Shown here: positions 23,760 through 36,747 of the stretch, one piece after another | Position numbering within the stretch: position 1 is the first letter of the stretch | Layout of the letters: each line of letters starts with the position of its first letter | DNA from: Arthrobacter sp. S39 | GTDB lineage: Bacteria > Actinomycetota > Actinomycetes > Actinomycetales > Micrococcaceae | Direction of reading: 5' to 3' | Length of the DNA: 64,000 nucleotides | NCBI RefSeq assembly: GCF_004320525.1 | Contig: NZ_SIHX01000006.1 | Location: forward strand, 248,001-312,000 | Program-made: the position numbers and the translations under genes | The notes under the pieces: model-generated | Told to the model about the DNA's origin: nothing | The model's input: only the letters and a program-made list of their open reading frames with translations | Databases searched by the model: none

Positions 23760-26083
23760 GATTCGGCCCGCTCAAGCCGGACGATGACGGACTTGGAGGT
23801 CGGCGTGCCGCTGGTGTCGGCTACGGAGTCAAGCGGCACGAGGACGTTGGTTTCCGGGTAGTACGCCGCCGCGCACCCCTTGGGCGTCGAGTATGACACG
23901 ATGCGGAAGTTTTCGGCCCGTCGTTCGGTCCCCTGGAATTCGGAGATGAGATGGACCATGTCCCCGTCCGTGAACCCCAGCCCAGTAATGTCATCCGCGT
24001 TGACCATGACTACGCGGCGCCCGCCGTGGATGCCGCGGTAGCGGTCATCCTTGCCGTAGATGGTGGTGTTGTACTGGTCATGGGAGCGCAGGGTCTGAAG
24101 GACGAGCCGTCCCGCGGGGACCCTGATGAATTCCAGTTCGTTGCCTGTGAAGTGGGCCTTGCCCGAAGCAGTATCGAACTTCCGGGCGTCCCGGGGCGGG
24201 TGGGGAAGCACGAACCCGCCAGGGTTCTGGATCCGCTCCTCGAAATTCTCGAATCCGCTGAGGACCGCTTCGATGTGTTTCCTGATGAGGGAGTAGTCAT
24301 CCCGCATGGCGGGCCAGTCGGCTTTGGGGGTATTGGGCAGCGGGAGGTTGTCGCTGCCGGTGAAGATTTTGTGGGCGATATTGCAGACGATGGCCACTTC
24401 TGAATGCAGGTGCTCGCTGGCGGGCTTCAGGCGGCCGCGGGAGGCGTGGACGGCACTCATGGAGTCCTCCACGGTCACCCTCTGGTCGCCGGTGCGCTGG
24501 GTGTCCTTCTCGGTCCGTCCGAGCGTCGGAAGAATCAGCGCACGACGACCCGTCGATACGTGGGAATGGTTCAGTTTCGTAGAGATCTGTACCGTCAGGC
24601 GGGTGTTGGCCAGCGCCTGTTCCGTGACCTCGGAATCCGGGGCCGCCCGCACGAAGTTGCCGCCCATGCCGATGAAGACGCGGACCTTGCCGTCACGCAT
24701 GGCGCGGATGGCGGCCACGGTGTCGAAGCCATGCGCCCTGGGCGACCGGAACTGGAACTCCTGGTCAAGCCGGTCATGAAAACTCTCCGGCATCTTCTCG
24801 AAAATGCCCATGGTCCGATCGCCCTGGACGTTGGAGTGTCCGCGGACGGGGCAGACGCCGGCTCCCGGCTTGCCGATGTTGCCCTGGAGGAGCAGGACGT
24901 TGACGACGTCGCGGAGGGTGGGAACCGAGTGCTTGTGCTGGGTCAGCCCCATCGCCCAGCAGACGATGGTGGCGCTCGAGGCCAGGAGGCGCTCGCCGGT
25001 GGCCTTGATCTGTTCGAGTGTCAGTCCGGTGGCTTCGACGATGTCGTCCCATTCCGCCTTTTCGAGGTAGCGCAGGTATTCGTCGATGCCAACGGTGTGG
25101 TCCTTGATGAATTCATGGTCCAGGACGGTAGGGAGGCCGGGAGTCTTGCGCCCCTGGGCCTCTGCTTCGAGAAGGTATTTGCCAAGCCCCTGGAAGAGTG
25201 CCTGATCGCCGCCTGCGCGGATCTGGAGGAAGTCGTCGGTCAGTTGTGTGCCGACCACCATGCCGGAAATGTTCTGCGGGTTCTCGAACCGCAGGAGCCC
25301 GGCTTCGGGAAGCGGGTTCACGGAGATAATGACGGCGCCGTTTTTCTTCGCCTTCTCCAGTGCGCTGAGCATGCGCGGGTGGTTGGTGCCGGGATTTTGG
25401 CCTGCCACGAAAATCAGCGACGCCGTCTCCAGGTCCGTGAGGCTGACGGAGCCTTTGCCGATGCCGATGGTTTCCACCAGGGCCGAGCCGGACGATTCGT
25501 GGCACATGTTGGAGCAGTCGGGCAAATTGTTCGTCCCGATGCCGCGGACGAGGAGCTGGTAGGCGAAGGCCGCCTCGTTCGATGTCCGCCCGGAAGTGTA
25601 GAAGACCGATTGGTCGGGGTGTTCCATCGCCCTGATCTCCTGGGCGATCAGCTCATAGGCGTCGTCCCAGTCGATGGGCTTGTAGTGGGTTGCGCCTTCG
25701 TCGAGGAGCATCGGATGCGTGAGGCGGCCCTGCTGGCCCAGCCAGTAGTCGTCGCGCGTCTTCAGGTCCGCAATGGAGTGCTGCGCGAAGAATTCAGGCG
25801 TAACGCGACGGCGTGTGCCTTCTTCGGCCACTGCCTTGGCGCCGTTCTCGCAGAATTCGGCAGCATTGCGCTTTTCGTGTTCAGGCCACGCGCAGCCCAT
25901 GCAGTCAAAGCCGTCAACCTGGTTGACTGCGAGGAGAGTCTGGATGCTGCGCAGCGGGCCCATCTGCTCAAGGGAAATTTTCAACGCGTTTGCAACAGCC
26001 GGAAGGCCGACGGCAGTCGTCTTGGGCTTAGTCAGGGTCAGTTTTGACTCGTCGATGTTGTGCTTGGGGGCTTTTGAAGCCAT
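23756..26083 (-). CDS. FdhF/YdeP-family molybdopterin oxidoreductase
   Basis: 775 residues. Cysteines at [10 protein letters not shown] (Cys61, Cys64) and Cys78 are consistent with one N-terminal Fe-S cluster. The molybdenum-ligand region reads NMCHESSG (Cys194), so Cys rather than selenocysteine is used. Bis-MGD-binding stretches include [24 protein letters not shown] and the C-terminal dinucleotide-binding domain ([18 protein letters not shown]). The family is formate-dehydrogenase-like. Sitting with folate C1 genes and downstream of a shared GntR operator, it most likely oxidises formate released by PurU and FdhA, though YdeP-type proteins are poorly characterised. Confidence 0.8.
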   Translation of the reverse strand: MASKAPKHNIDESKLTLTKPKTTAVGLPAVANALKISLEQMGPLRSIQTLLAVNQVDGFDCMGCAWPEHEKRNAAEFCENGAKAVAEEGTRRRVTPEFFAQHSIADLKTRDDYWLGQQGRLTHPMLLDEGATHYKPIDWDDAYELIAQEIRAMEHPDQSVFYTSGRTSNEAAFAYQLLVRGIGTNNLPDCSNMCHESSGSALVETIGIGKGSVSLTDLETASLIFVAGQNPGTNHPRMLSALEKAKKNGAVIISVNPLPEAGLLRFENPQNISGMVVGTQLTDDFLQIRAGGDQALFQGLGKYLLEAEAQGRKTPGLPTVLDHEFIKDHTVGIDEYLRYLEKAEWDDIVEATGLTLEQIKATGERLLASSATIVCWAMGLTQHKHSVPTLRDVVNVLLLQGNIGKPGAGVCPVRGHSNVQGDRTMGIFEKMPESFHDRLDQEFQFRSPRAHGFDTVAAIRAMRDGKVRVFIGMGGNFVRAAPDSEVTEQALANTRLTVQISTKLNHSHVSTGRRALILPTLGRTEKDTQRTGDQRVTVEDSMSAVHASRGRLKPASEHLHSEVAIVCNIAHKIFTGSDNLPLPNTPKADWPAMRDDYSLIRKHIEAVLSGFENFEERIQNPGGFVLPHPPRDARKFDTASGKAHFTGNELEFIRVPAGRLVLQTLRSHDQYNTTIYGKDDRYRGIHGGRRVVMVNADDITGLGFTDGDMVHLISEFQGTERRAENFRIVSYSTPKGCAAAYYPETNVLVPLDSVADTSGTPTSKSVIVRLERAES

Positions 26084-26095
26084 GTGATCTTCCCT

Positions 26096-26971
26096 TCAGA
26101 TCTTGGCAGGAAACAGTCGAGTGGAGGTGCTGCCTGGGGCCAGCGGAGTGGTCGGCCGCAGTGCCCGCAGATCATCCAGGAGGCCAGGCAGGCGGCCGAG
26201 GTCGTTGAAGGTGTAGACATGGAATCCGGCAAAGAGGGGATCGCCCGCCAACTCCTGGTGAACATGGCGGATCAGGCGTCCGCTGTCATAGCTCAGGAAG
26301 TCGTCCCGCCGCCAGAGCGCTCCCGCCATCCCTGTCCCGCGGGCGAGCTTGAGGGAGCGGCCGACTCCGAGGCGTGCTCCCAAGGACACCAGTTTCCTGA
26401 CGGAGACCGGACCGGGGACTCCAACCCACACGGGCAGCTGGATGCCGCTGGTGCGGATTGTCCGGATGTACCGGCTGATTGCCTCGGCGGAGAAGCACAT
26501 CTGCGTGACCACGGAGGACGCCAGGGATGCTTTCGTGAGGAGGCCGCTCCTGAGTTGCTCCTGGCTAAGCTGCGGGTGTCCTTCCGGGTAACCGGCAATT
26601 CCGATGGAGAAGTCGGGTGAGTAGGCGTTGACCGCCTCAAGCAGTTGTCCGCTCCAGCTGTAGGGGCCAGCGGGCGTGCGCCGGTCGCCGGCGACGAGGA
26701 ACAGCTCCGAGACACCGGCCTCCTGCAGCTGCTTCAGCAGCGAATGGAGTTCGGCCTCACCTGTGATGCTGCGGGCTGCGAGATGGGGAACGGTGTGGTA
26801 ACCAAGGCGTGCCAGGTTGACAGACGCCTGCACGGTCCGGGCAGGCCCATGGTGCGGCAGGCACGTCACGCTGACGGATCCCGTGGTGTCAAAAGCCGCG
26901 GGGAGTTGCGTGAGCAGATCAGCTGACGGAGCCACTTCCAGCCGTACCCTTGCAACAGCTTCTGCGCTCAT
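26096..26971 (-). CDS. Methylenetetrahydrofolate reductase-like protein
   Basis: 291 residues from ATG 26971 with GGAGAGA upstream. The TIM-barrel pattern of the MetF family is present: VSVTCLPHHGPARTVQASVN, TVPHLAARSIT, ELFLVAGDRRTPAGPYSWSG, IGIAGYPEGHPQ, VVTQMCFSA and FHVYTFND. It is more distant from housekeeping MetF and resembles the short form found beside dimethylglycine and sarcosine genes. It probably works on 5,10-methylene- or methyl-tetrahydrofolate with FAD. It is the first gene of the operon metF-like/fdhF-like/folE, 12 bp before the next gene. Confidence 0.8.
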   Translation of the reverse strand: MSAEAVARVRLEVAPSADLLTQLPAAFDTTGSVSVTCLPHHGPARTVQASVNLARLGYHTVPHLAARSITGEAELHSLLKQLQEAGVSELFLVAGDRRTPAGPYSWSGQLLEAVNAYSPDFSIGIAGYPEGHPQLSQEQLRSGLLTKASLASSVVTQMCFSAEAISRYIRTIRTSGIQLPVWVGVPGPVSVRKLVSLGARLGVGRSLKLARGTGMAGALWRRDDFLSYDSGRLIRHVHQELAGDPLFAGFHVYTFNDLGRLPGLLDDLRALRPTTPLAPGSTSTRLFPAKI

Positions 26972-27009
26972 CGCTCTCTCCGAAAGTTGACATTTTTTTG
27001 ATTGCATAT

Positions 27010-27057
27010 TGATATATCAGTTCTAGGAATACTATGTACACGAGGCCTTCGCGTCAA
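27010..27057 (-). promoter_or_regulatory. Promoter and GntR-type operator of the metF-like operon
   Basis: On the minus strand: -35 TTGACG (27057-27052), 17-bp spacer, -10 TAGTAT (27034-27029), then after 9 bp the perfect palindrome TGATATATCA (27019-27010). The same operator at the same place recurs at the purU and glyA promoters. The palindrome also lies upstream of the divergent gntR gene. Confidence 0.75.
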
Positions 27058-27089
27058 GGCTCGGCCGTGCATCGGGAGGAGACTTGAAA

Positions 27090-27785
27090 ATGGCAAGCGC
27101 TGGAGAACTACCGTCGGATGTGGCGGGATCGTACCTGCCAACGAGGCAGGGGGAAGAGTCCTTCGCCGACTTTGCCTACAGGGTGCTTTGCGACGAGCTG
27201 ATCGTCCTGGACATCAAACCGGGTGAACCATTGAACGACGACGTGATCTCCAGGCGGCTCGGAGTAGGGAGGACACCCATCCGGGAAGCCATGAAGCGCC
27301 TTGAGAGCGACCACCTGGTGGTGGCCTATCCGCGGCGCGGAACCTTCGCCGCAGGGGTGGACATCACGGATCTGGCCGAAATCTCCGAAATCCGGCAGCT
27401 TCTGGAGCCTGCGGCCGCAGCACGGGCTGCCCGCATGGCCTCGCCGCAGCTCCGAAAGGAGATCAAGGAATTTGCCAGGGAAGTCGGAGAGCTCCTGCCA
27501 AGAACGCACTCCCAGCGGGACCTGATGCGCCTGGACATGCGGGTCCACCGGATGATCTACCGGGCCACCGGGAGCCGGCATCTTGAGGATGTCCTGATCC
27601 GGTACGACAACCTGGCCACGCGGATCTGGAGCCTTGTGCTGGAAAAGCTTCCTCCCGTGTCCGAGCATATTGCCCAGCACATTGAGCTGCTGGAATGCAT
27701 CGCGGAAGGGGATTCCGAAGCTGCTGCGCGGCTGACCACCAAGCATGTGACGGACTTCGAGAACCTCATCAGGGCCGTCCTGTAA
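27090..27785 (+). CDS. GntR/FCD-family regulator (copy 1)
   Basis: 231 residues; ATG 27090 is preferred to the in-frame TTG at 27084 because GGAGGAG is 9 nt before it. N-terminal winged helix: LNDDVISRRLGVGRTPIREA, then LVVAYPRRGTFAAGVD. C-terminal FCD sensor with metal-binding-type residues in DMRVHRMIYRATGSRHLEDV and QHIELLECIAEGD. It is paralogous to the protein at 33032-33709 (shared VLIRYDNLATRIW). It is divergent from the metF-like operon and the likely reader of the TGATATATYA operators; a folate-C1 or glycine-type effector is inferred. Confidence 0.88.
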   Translation: MASAGELPSDVAGSYLPTRQGEESFADFAYRVLCDELIVLDIKPGEPLNDDVISRRLGVGRTPIREAMKRLESDHLVVAYPRRGTFAAGVDITDLAEISEIRQLLEPAAAARAARMASPQLRKEIKEFAREVGELLPRTHSQRDLMRLDMRVHRMIYRATGSRHLEDVLIRYDNLATRIWSLVLEKLPPVSEHIAQHIELLECIAEGDSEAAARLTTKHVTDFENLIRAVL

Positions 27786-27804
27786 GCCATTGGCCTGCCG
27801 TGGA

Positions 27805-28680
27805 CTACCCTGTTGTTCCCCGGACCAATGCACGTGACTGTTCCCGCGCGGCCTCGGTGGTGTGCAGGAGAAGCAGTGACGTGGTGACTGAGCCGACGCC
27901 ACCCGGAACGGGTGTCAGCGCCCCGGCGACGCCCCGGACGCTGACTTCGTCCACATCCCCGACGAGGGACCCGTCGGAGAGGACGTTGGTGCCGACGTCG
28001 ATCACAACAGCCCCGGAGGAAATGTGGCCGCCGTTCAGCAGGCCGGTGCGCCCGGCGGCGACCACGACGACGTCGGCCGTCTTGGTGTATTTCTCCAGCG
28101 GCCCTGACCTGGAGTGGCAGACGGTGACGGTGGCGTCGCGTTCCAGCAGCAGCAGGGACAGCGGTTTTCCGACGACGGCGGAACGGCCAACCACGACGAC
28201 GTTCCGGCCCGCCACCGGGATGTCGAAGTGGTCAAGGATCTCGGTGACGGCCCGTGCCGTGGCAGGGGCGAACGAGGGCTGGCCCACGGCCAGGCGGCCG
28301 AGGCTTAGTGGATTCGCGCCGTCGACATCCTTCCCGGGGGCGATGTGCCCAACCAGCGCATCTGCATCAACGCCGGGAGGCAATGGCGTCTGCAGGATGA
28401 TGCCGTTGACCGATGGCTCGGCGCTGAGGTCTTTCAGGACAGAGGCCAGCAGCTGTCCTGTCGCGTCGTGGCCAAGGTCCACGATCCGGCAATTGATGCC
28501 CGCGCTTTCTGCAGCCCGTTCGATGGACCGCACATACCAGTGCGTGGAGCCGTCGTCGGTGGCCACAACCACTGCAAGGGTGGGGCGCAGGCCGTCAGTT
28601 TCGAGGTTCCGGGCTTCGTCGTGGGCCTTCTGCTGAATGAGCTTTGCCAGGTTTCGTCCGGAGAGGAGTGTGGTGCTCAA
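27805..28680 (-). CDS. folD: FolD-type methylenetetrahydrofolate dehydrogenase lacking the cyclohydrolase Lys
   Basis: 291 residues from a TTG that overlaps the fchA stop. NADP fold: VVVGRSAVVGKPLSLLLL; also KDVDGANPLSLGRL, VIDVGTNVLSDGS and VPGGVGSVTTS. FolD enzymes carry Y-x3-K, whose Lys is needed for cyclohydrolase activity. Here the segment reads WYVRSIERA, with Ile53 in place of Lys. The usual PCTP loop also reads APAT. Gln97 is kept. With a separate cyclohydrolase (FchA) encoded immediately upstream, this FolD probably works only as a dehydrogenase. It is the last gene of the purU operon. Confidence 0.88.
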   Translation of the reverse strand: MSTTLLSGRNLAKLIQQKAHDEARNLETDGLRPTLAVVVATDDGSTHWYVRSIERAAESAGINCRIVDLGHDATGQLLASVLKDLSAEPSVNGIILQTPLPPGVDADALVGHIAPGKDVDGANPLSLGRLAVGQPSFAPATARAVTEILDHFDIPVAGRNVVVVGRSAVVGKPLSLLLLERDATVTVCHSRSGPLEKYTKTADVVVVAAGRTGLLNGGHISSGAVVIDVGTNVLSDGSLVGDVDEVSVRGVAGALTPVPGGVGSVTTSLLLLHTTEAAREQSRALVRGTTG

Positions 28681-29303
28681 CCGAGAATCCTTTCGCGCAC
28701 GCGCTTCACGAGCGCGTCGGCTGCCAGGATGACCTTTTCCTCAAGGCCATCGGTCCGGGCAGCCAGCCGGGAACGTTTTTCCGTGTCCTTGATGGCCACG
28801 ACATTGATGTCGATGTTTACCCGTGCAGTGGTGGCGGCTGCCCGGGCAGCGTCTACGGCAGCGGCGACGTCGCTGATCACGTTCGCGTTGGCCACCTCGA
28901 ACAGTTCCGTGGCAAGATCCACGACGGCGCCGGCAACGAGGATCAGTTGTGCCGGCGTTTCCGCGGCCTGGACGAGCGCGTCGTGGATGGATGCTGTCCG
29001 TGCAGCCGTGAGGTCGTCAGTACCGGCGGGGAGCTTGTACGCGTCAATGACGCTTTGGAACGCGTGCTGGTCGGCGTCCGCGAGACGCAGGGCCTGGGCC
29101 ACCAGGCCGTCGGCGCTGCTGATGATCCTGGCGACGAGTTCGGCGTGCTGCTCGTATTTCGTGCCCGTGGTGTACCTTGCCACCATGGCGACAAGTGCGG
29201 CCCCCTGGGCGGCGTGGAGAGCCGCGGCTGCACCGCCGCCTGGGGTGGGTTCGCGCGATGCAAGCCTGGCGAGGTAATCGTTTATTGTTTCTGAACTGAT
29301 CAT
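28677..29303 (-). CDS. fchA: Methenyltetrahydrofolate cyclohydrolase (FTCD C-terminal type)
   Basis: 208 residues. Start MISSETINDYLARLASREPTPGGGAAAALHAAQGAALVAMVA shows the cyclodeaminase/cyclohydrolase family pattern (PTPGGGAAAA in particular); mostly alpha-helical, with ARVNIDINVVAI near the end. It would convert 5,10-methenyl- to 10-formyl-tetrahydrofolate, the step that the neighbouring FolD seems to have lost. The stop overlaps the folD start (TTGA). A 131-nt gap with a strong hairpin separates it from dimethylglycine oxidase. Confidence 0.88.
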   Translation of the reverse strand: MISSETINDYLARLASREPTPGGGAAAALHAAQGAALVAMVARYTTGTKYEQHAELVARIISSADGLVAQALRLADADQHAFQSVIDAYKLPAGTDDLTAARTASIHDALVQAAETPAQLILVAGAVVDLATELFEVANANVISDVAAAVDAARAAATTARVNIDINVVAIKDTEKRSRLAARTDGLEEKVILAADALVKRVRERILG

Positions 29304-29368
29304 GTGTCTTCCTGGGGCTGAAGCTCTAGTCGACTGGCCTGGGGCATGGGATGGGCCATGGCAAAGCA

Positions 29369-29409
29369 GCGGCCCGGACTCTGGTTGCGAGGGAATGAGT
29401 CCGGGCCGC
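29369..29409 (-). other. Hairpin between dimethylglycine oxidase and fchA
   Basis: Perfect 13-bp arms (29369-29381 and 29397-29409) and a 15-nt loop. On the minus strand only TTT follows, so it may be a partial terminator that lowers fchA-folD expression relative to purU-dmgO. Confidence 0.6.
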
Positions 29410-29434
29410 GTGCCCTTGAATGGCGCTGCGGCTG

Positions 29435-32894
<3,460 letters not shown>

Positions 32895-32944
32895 GTCTCC
32901 TCCTTTAGGTATCTTCCCGTTAGATATATTCTCAGATCTCAAAC

Positions 32945-32995
32945 TGATATATTAGGGTTGGGAATCAGCGTATACTGGTCAGTGGGCGAGGTCAA
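32945..32995 (-). promoter_or_regulatory. Promoter and GntR-type operator of the purU operon
   Basis: On the minus strand: -35 TTGACC (32995-32990), 17-bp spacer, -10 TACGCT (32972-32967), then after 12 bp TGATATATTA read on the plus strand at 32945-32954. This decamer is the exact complement of the glyA site. The stretch also serves the divergent gntR gene, for which TATACT at 32971-32976 could be the -10. Confidence 0.72.
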
Positions 32996-33031
32996 TAGCC
33001 TGTTTGGCTTGAATGGAAAGGGGTCCAGGTT

Positions 33032-33709
33032 ATGGCAGTTGAAGCGTTGGCGATCGTGGAAGATGCAGTCAAGAAGTCGTTGGCGGACGTGGCGTACGAG
33101 CGTATCCGCGACCGGCTGCTGATGCTTGATATCAAACCCGGCGATCTCCTCAATGACGACCACCTCGCCAAGGACCTCGGCATGGGACGGACTCCGGTGC
33201 GGGAAGCCCTGAAGCGGCTTGAGCTTGACCGCCTGGTGGTTTCGTATCCGCGCAGGGGCACCTTTGCCACCCGCGTGGAGGTGACTGACCTTGCGTTTAT
33301 TTCAGAAATCCGGACGCAGCTTGAGCCGCTCGCAGCGTCCCGTGCCGCCAGGGTGGCCACGGAACGGCATCGGGAGCACCTGCGGGCTGTGATGCGGGAT
33401 GTGGAATCCTTCGATACCCATGCGGCCTCCGTCGTCGAAACCCTGCGCCTTGATGCGCGCGTCCATCAAGGCATCTACGCGGCTGCGGCCAATCCCCACC
33501 TCGAGGACGTGCTGATCCGGTACGACAATCTCGCCACCCGCATCTGGTGCATGGTGCTGGATCGCCTTCCCGATCTTTCCCGCCACGTGCATGAGCACCT
33601 GGACCTGCTCGGCGCAGTGATCGACGGCGATGAGGCGCTGGCTGCTGACCTCGCGAGGAGCCATGTCAGCGGCTTCGAGGATGCCGTTCGCAAGGCGCTC
33701 TTCACCTAG
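33032..33709 (+). CDS. GntR/FCD-family regulator (copy 2)
   Basis: 225 residues. Winged helix with LNDDHLAKDLGMGRTPVREALKRLE-type recognition region, then the FCD sensor (RLDARVHQGIYAAAANPHLEDV, HLDLLGAVIDGD). It is paralogous to the regulator at 27090-27785, including VLIRYDNLATRIW. It is divergent from the purU operon and upstream of the glyA-sox operon. The two paralogues probably share the TGATATATYA site and may form mixed dimers or respond to different effectors (inference). Confidence 0.88.
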   Translation: MAVEALAIVEDAVKKSLADVAYERIRDRLLMLDIKPGDLLNDDHLAKDLGMGRTPVREALKRLELDRLVVSYPRRGTFATRVEVTDLAFISEIRTQLEPLAASRAARVATERHREHLRAVMRDVESFDTHAASVVETLRLDARVHQGIYAAAANPHLEDVLIRYDNLATRIWCMVLDRLPDLSRHVHEHLDLLGAVIDGDEALAADLARSHVSGFEDAVRKALFT

Positions 33710-33737
33710 TCCGGACCCTGCCCCTCCACACTTACGC

Positions 33738-33766
33738 AAAAGCGCGGCCCTCCCAGCCGCGCTTTT
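33738..33766 (+). terminator. Terminator after the second gntR gene
   Basis: 11-bp stem AAAAGCGCGGC (33738-33748) with its complement at 33756-33766 and a 7-nt loop. The right arm ends in TTTT. Confidence 0.85.
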
Positions 33767-33806
33767 GGCGCCTCTGGGACACCTCCGGGAAGGCTGGAAA
33801 AATCTG

Positions 33807-33858
33807 TTGACACCCACCGGACTCGATAGCATACTTGAGTCACGAAACTAATATATCA
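33807..33858 (+). promoter_or_regulatory. Promoter and GntR-type operator of the glyA-sox operon
   Basis: -35 TTGACA (33807-33812), 17-bp spacer, -10 CATACT (33830-33835), then after 13 bp TAATATATCA (33849-33858), the complement of the purU decamer. A bound regulator would cover the transcription start, so repression is expected. Confidence 0.75.
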
Positions 33859-33884
33859 ACAGGATATTAGATAGCAGAGGAGAA

Positions 33885-35186
33885 ATGATGGTCGACGTTC
33901 TGACCCGTACGCTCGCAGAGACCGATCCTGCGATCCACGCAGCCGTTCAGCAGGAGCTCCTGCGCCAGCAGGGCACGCTGGAGATGATCGCCTCCGAAAA
34001 CTTCGCGCCGACTGCCGTCATGGAGGCTCAGGGATCCGTCCTGACCAACAAGTACGCCGAAGGCTACCCGGGCAAGCGTTACTACGGCGGCTGCGAACAC
34101 GTTGACGTGGTCGAGCAGCTGGCCATCGACCGTCTTAAGTCATTGTTCGGCTCCGAATTCGCCAATGTGCAGCCCCACTCAGGCGCCCAGGCCAACGCAG
34201 CGGCGATGTTCGCACTGATCCAGCCGGGCGACACCATCCTGGGTTTGAACCTCGCACACGGTGGCCACCTGACGCACGGGATGCGAATCAACTTCTCCGG
34301 CAAGCTCTACAAAGTGGTCCCGTACGGAGTCGGCGAAGACACCATGCTGATTGACATGGCTGAAGTCGAGCGCCTGGCGGTTGAGAGCAAGCCGAAGCTG
34401 ATCGTCGCCGGCTGGTCCGCCTACTCCCGGCAGCTGGACTTCGCCGAATTCCGCCGTATCGCGGACCTGGTAGGCGCCTACCTGATGGTGGACATGGCCC
34501 ACTTCGCAGGCCTGGTGGCCGCAGGGCTCCACCCCAGCCCCGTGCCTCACGCCCACATCGTCACGAGCACCACCCACAAGACCCTTGGCGGCCCGCGCGG
34601 TGGTGTGATCCTGACCAACGACGCCGACATCGCCAAGAAGGTCAACTCCGCCGTATTCCCGGGCCAGCAGGGCGGCCCGCTGGAGCACGTCATTGCCGCG
34701 AAGGCCGTGGCGTTCAAGCTCGCTGCCGAGCCGGAGTTCCGTGAGCGCCAGGAACGCACCCTCGAAGGCGCCCGCATCATCGCAGAACGCATGCTGGCTG
34801 CCGACGTCGCAGAGTCCGGCGTGACCGTCGTCAGCGGTGGCACCGACGTGCACCTGGTCCTGGTGGACCTGCGCAATTCGGAACTGGACGGCCAGCAGGG
34901 CGAAGACCGCCTGCACCGGATCGGCATCACGGTCAACCGCAACGCCGTGCCTTTTGATCCGCGTCCGCCGATGATCTCTTCCGGTCTTCGTATCGGCACT
35001 CCGGCACTGGCCACGCGTGGGTTCGGGAAGGCGGAGTTCACCGAGGTCGCGGACATCATCGCCGCAGCACTCAAGCGCGAGTTCAGCGACGAGACCGTGG
35101 CGGAACTCCGGCAGCGGGTTGAAATCCTTGCCGGAAAGTTCCCGCTCTACCCCAACCTCTCCTCTGACACGAACGAGGTGGCATGA
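33885..35186 (+). CDS. glyA: Serine hydroxymethyltransferase
   Basis: 433 residues (a second ATG follows at 33888); GAGGAG upstream. It interconverts glycine plus methylene-tetrahydrofolate and serine. Motifs: [40 protein letters not shown] and the PLP-lysine region [15 protein letters not shown]. Length is typical. First gene of the operon glyA-soxBDAG-sdaA, so glycine from sarcosine and the methylene units are combined to serine. Probably a dedicated copy for catabolism. Confidence 0.95.
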   Translation: MMVDVLTRTLAETDPAIHAAVQQELLRQQGTLEMIASENFAPTAVMEAQGSVLTNKYAEGYPGKRYYGGCEHVDVVEQLAIDRLKSLFGSEFANVQPHSGAQANAAAMFALIQPGDTILGLNLAHGGHLTHGMRINFSGKLYKVVPYGVGEDTMLIDMAEVERLAVESKPKLIVAGWSAYSRQLDFAEFRRIADLVGAYLMVDMAHFAGLVAAGLHPSPVPHAHIVTSTTHKTLGGPRGGVILTNDADIAKKVNSAVFPGQQGGPLEHVIAAKAVAFKLAAEPEFRERQERTLEGARIIAERMLAADVAESGVTVVSGGTDVHLVLVDLRNSELDGQQGEDRLHRIGITVNRNAVPFDPRPPMISSGLRIGTPALATRGFGKAEFTEVADIIAAALKREFSDETVAELRQRVEILAGKFPLYPNLSSDTNEVA

Positions 35187-36403
35187 TGGCCGATCTGCTT
35201 CCGGAGCACCCTGAATTCCTCTGGCACAACCCGGACCCGAAGCCTTCCTACGACGCAGTCATTGTTGGCGGCGGCGGGCATGGCCTGGCCACCGCCTACT
35301 TCCTGGCCAAAAACCACGGTATGACCAACATCGCCGTCCTCGAAAAGGGCTGGCTGGCCGGCGGCAACATGGCCCGGAACACCACCATCATCCGGTCCAA
35401 CTACCTCTGGGACGAGAGCGCCGCTATCTACGAGCACGCCCTCAAGCTCTGGGAAGTCCTGCCGGAGGAGCTCGAATACGACTTCCTCTTCAGCCAGCGT
35501 GGCGTGATGAACCTCGCCCACACCCTGGGTGATGTCCGTGAAAGCATGCGGCGCGTGGGTGCGAACAAACTCAACGGGGTGGATGCCGAATGGCTGGACC
35601 CGCAGCAGGTCAAGGAACTCTGCCCCATCCTGAACATCAACGACAACATCCGCTACCCCGTCATGGGCGCCACGTACCAGCCGCGGGCTGGTATCGCCAA
35701 GCATGACCACGTGGCCTGGGCCTTCGCCCGCAAATGCGACGAACTAGGCGTGGACATCATCCAGAACTGCGAAGTCACCGGCTTCGTCAAGGACGGCAAC
35801 CGGGTCACCGGCGTCAAGACCAACCGCGGCACCATCAACACCGAAAAGGTGGGCTTGTGCGCCGCCGGGCACAGCTCGGTCCTGGCCGAAATGGCCGGCT
35901 TCCGGCTCCCCATCCAGTCCCATCCGCTGCAGGCGCTGGTTTCCGAACTGCACGAACCGGTCCACCCCACAGTGGTCATGTCCAACCACGTGCACGTCTA
36001 CGTTTCCCAGGCCCACAAGGGCGAGCTGGTCATGGGCGCCGGAGTGGACTCCTACAACGGCTACGGCCAGCGCGGCTCGTTCCATGTGATCGAGCACCAG
36101 ATGGCTGCCGCCGTCGAGCTCTTCCCGATCTTTGCCCGCGCGCACGTACTCAGGACCTGGGGCGGCATCGTTGACACAACGCTGGACGCCTCCCCGATCG
36201 TGGGCACCACCCCGGTGGAGAACATGTTCGTGAACTGTGGCTGGGGCACCGGCGGCTTCAAGGGCACGCCGGCCGCGGGCCTCACATTTGCCCACACCAT
36301 CGCCACGGGAACGCCGCACGAACTGAACAAGCCGTTTGCGCTGGAGCGGTTCGAAACCGGCGCCCTGATCGACGAACACGGCGCAGCCGCCGTGGCCCAC
36401 TAG
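35183..36403 (+). CDS. soxB: Sarcosine oxidase, beta subunit
   Basis: 406 residues; the ATG overlaps the glyA stop. FAD-binding Rossmann fold: [33 protein letters not shown] is the usual region following it. The subunit of heterotetrameric sarcosine oxidase holds covalent FMN and noncovalent FAD and contains the sarcosine site. C-terminal [15 protein letters not shown] is typical. It oxidises sarcosine to glycine, with the methyl passing to tetrahydrofolate. Confidence 0.94.
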   Translation: MMADLLPEHPEFLWHNPDPKPSYDAVIVGGGGHGLATAYFLAKNHGMTNIAVLEKGWLAGGNMARNTTIIRSNYLWDESAAIYEHALKLWEVLPEELEYDFLFSQRGVMNLAHTLGDVRESMRRVGANKLNGVDAEWLDPQQVKELCPILNINDNIRYPVMGATYQPRAGIAKHDHVAWAFARKCDELGVDIIQNCEVTGFVKDGNRVTGVKTNRGTINTEKVGLCAAGHSSVLAEMAGFRLPIQSHPLQALVSELHEPVHPTVVMSNHVHVYVSQAHKGELVMGAGVDSYNGYGQRGSFHVIEHQMAAAVELFPIFARAHVLRTWGGIVDTTLDASPIVGTTPVENMFVNCGWGTGGFKGTPAAGLTFAHTIATGTPHELNKPFALERFETGALIDEHGAAAVAH

Positions 36404-36417
36404 AAGAGAGTCCGGAC

Positions 36418-36747
36418 ATGCTCCTCATTTCATGCCCCAACTGCGGCTCCCGCGACGAGACCGAGTTCCACTACGGCGGCCAGGCCCACGTGGCCTATCC
36501 GGAAAACCCGAACGAACTGAACGACCGCGAATGGGCCGAGTTCCTGTTCTACCGGGACAACACCAAGGGCGCCTTCGCCGAACGCTGGCTCCACAGCACC
36601 GGGTGCCGCCAATGGTTCAACATGCTCCGCGACACGGTCACCTATGAGATCCAGGCGGTCTACCCCATGGGCGCGCCCCGCCCGGACAAAGCCGCCGCGG
36701 CACCTGCCCCCGAAAGCACCACCGCCCCGGAAGGAGCAACCAAGTGA
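36418..36747 (+). CDS. soxD: Sarcosine oxidase, delta subunit
   Basis: 109 residues. N-terminal zinc-binding pair [16 protein letters not shown]; further His and Cys in [12 protein letters not shown]. About 15 Ala/Pro-rich residues extend the C-terminus. It lies 14 bp after soxB, and its stop overlaps the GTG of soxA. A structural subunit of the tetramer. Confidence 0.93.
   Translation: MLLISCPNCGSRDETEFHYGGQAHVAYPENPNELNDREWAEFLFYRDNTKGAFAERWLHSTGCRQWFNMLRDTVTYEIQAVYPMGAPRPDKAAAAPAPESTTAPEGATK

Noticed and set aside
24404..26047. 547-codon plus-strand ORF
   Set aside because: It lies opposite the molybdopterin oxidoreductase gene. Its Val/Asp/Gly-rich composition is that of an antisense shadow in high-GC DNA, with no domain.
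23756..26083. Selenocysteine formate dehydrogenase
   Set aside because: No in-frame TGA is read through; the molybdenum-ligand position is Cys in NMCHESSG. The protein fits the Cys-type FdhF/YdeP family.
33710..33884. Glycine riboswitch before glyA
   Set aside because: I looked for the conserved tandem aptamer elements. The leader holds a terminator, a promoter and a GntR-type operator but is too short and lacks the aptamer core.
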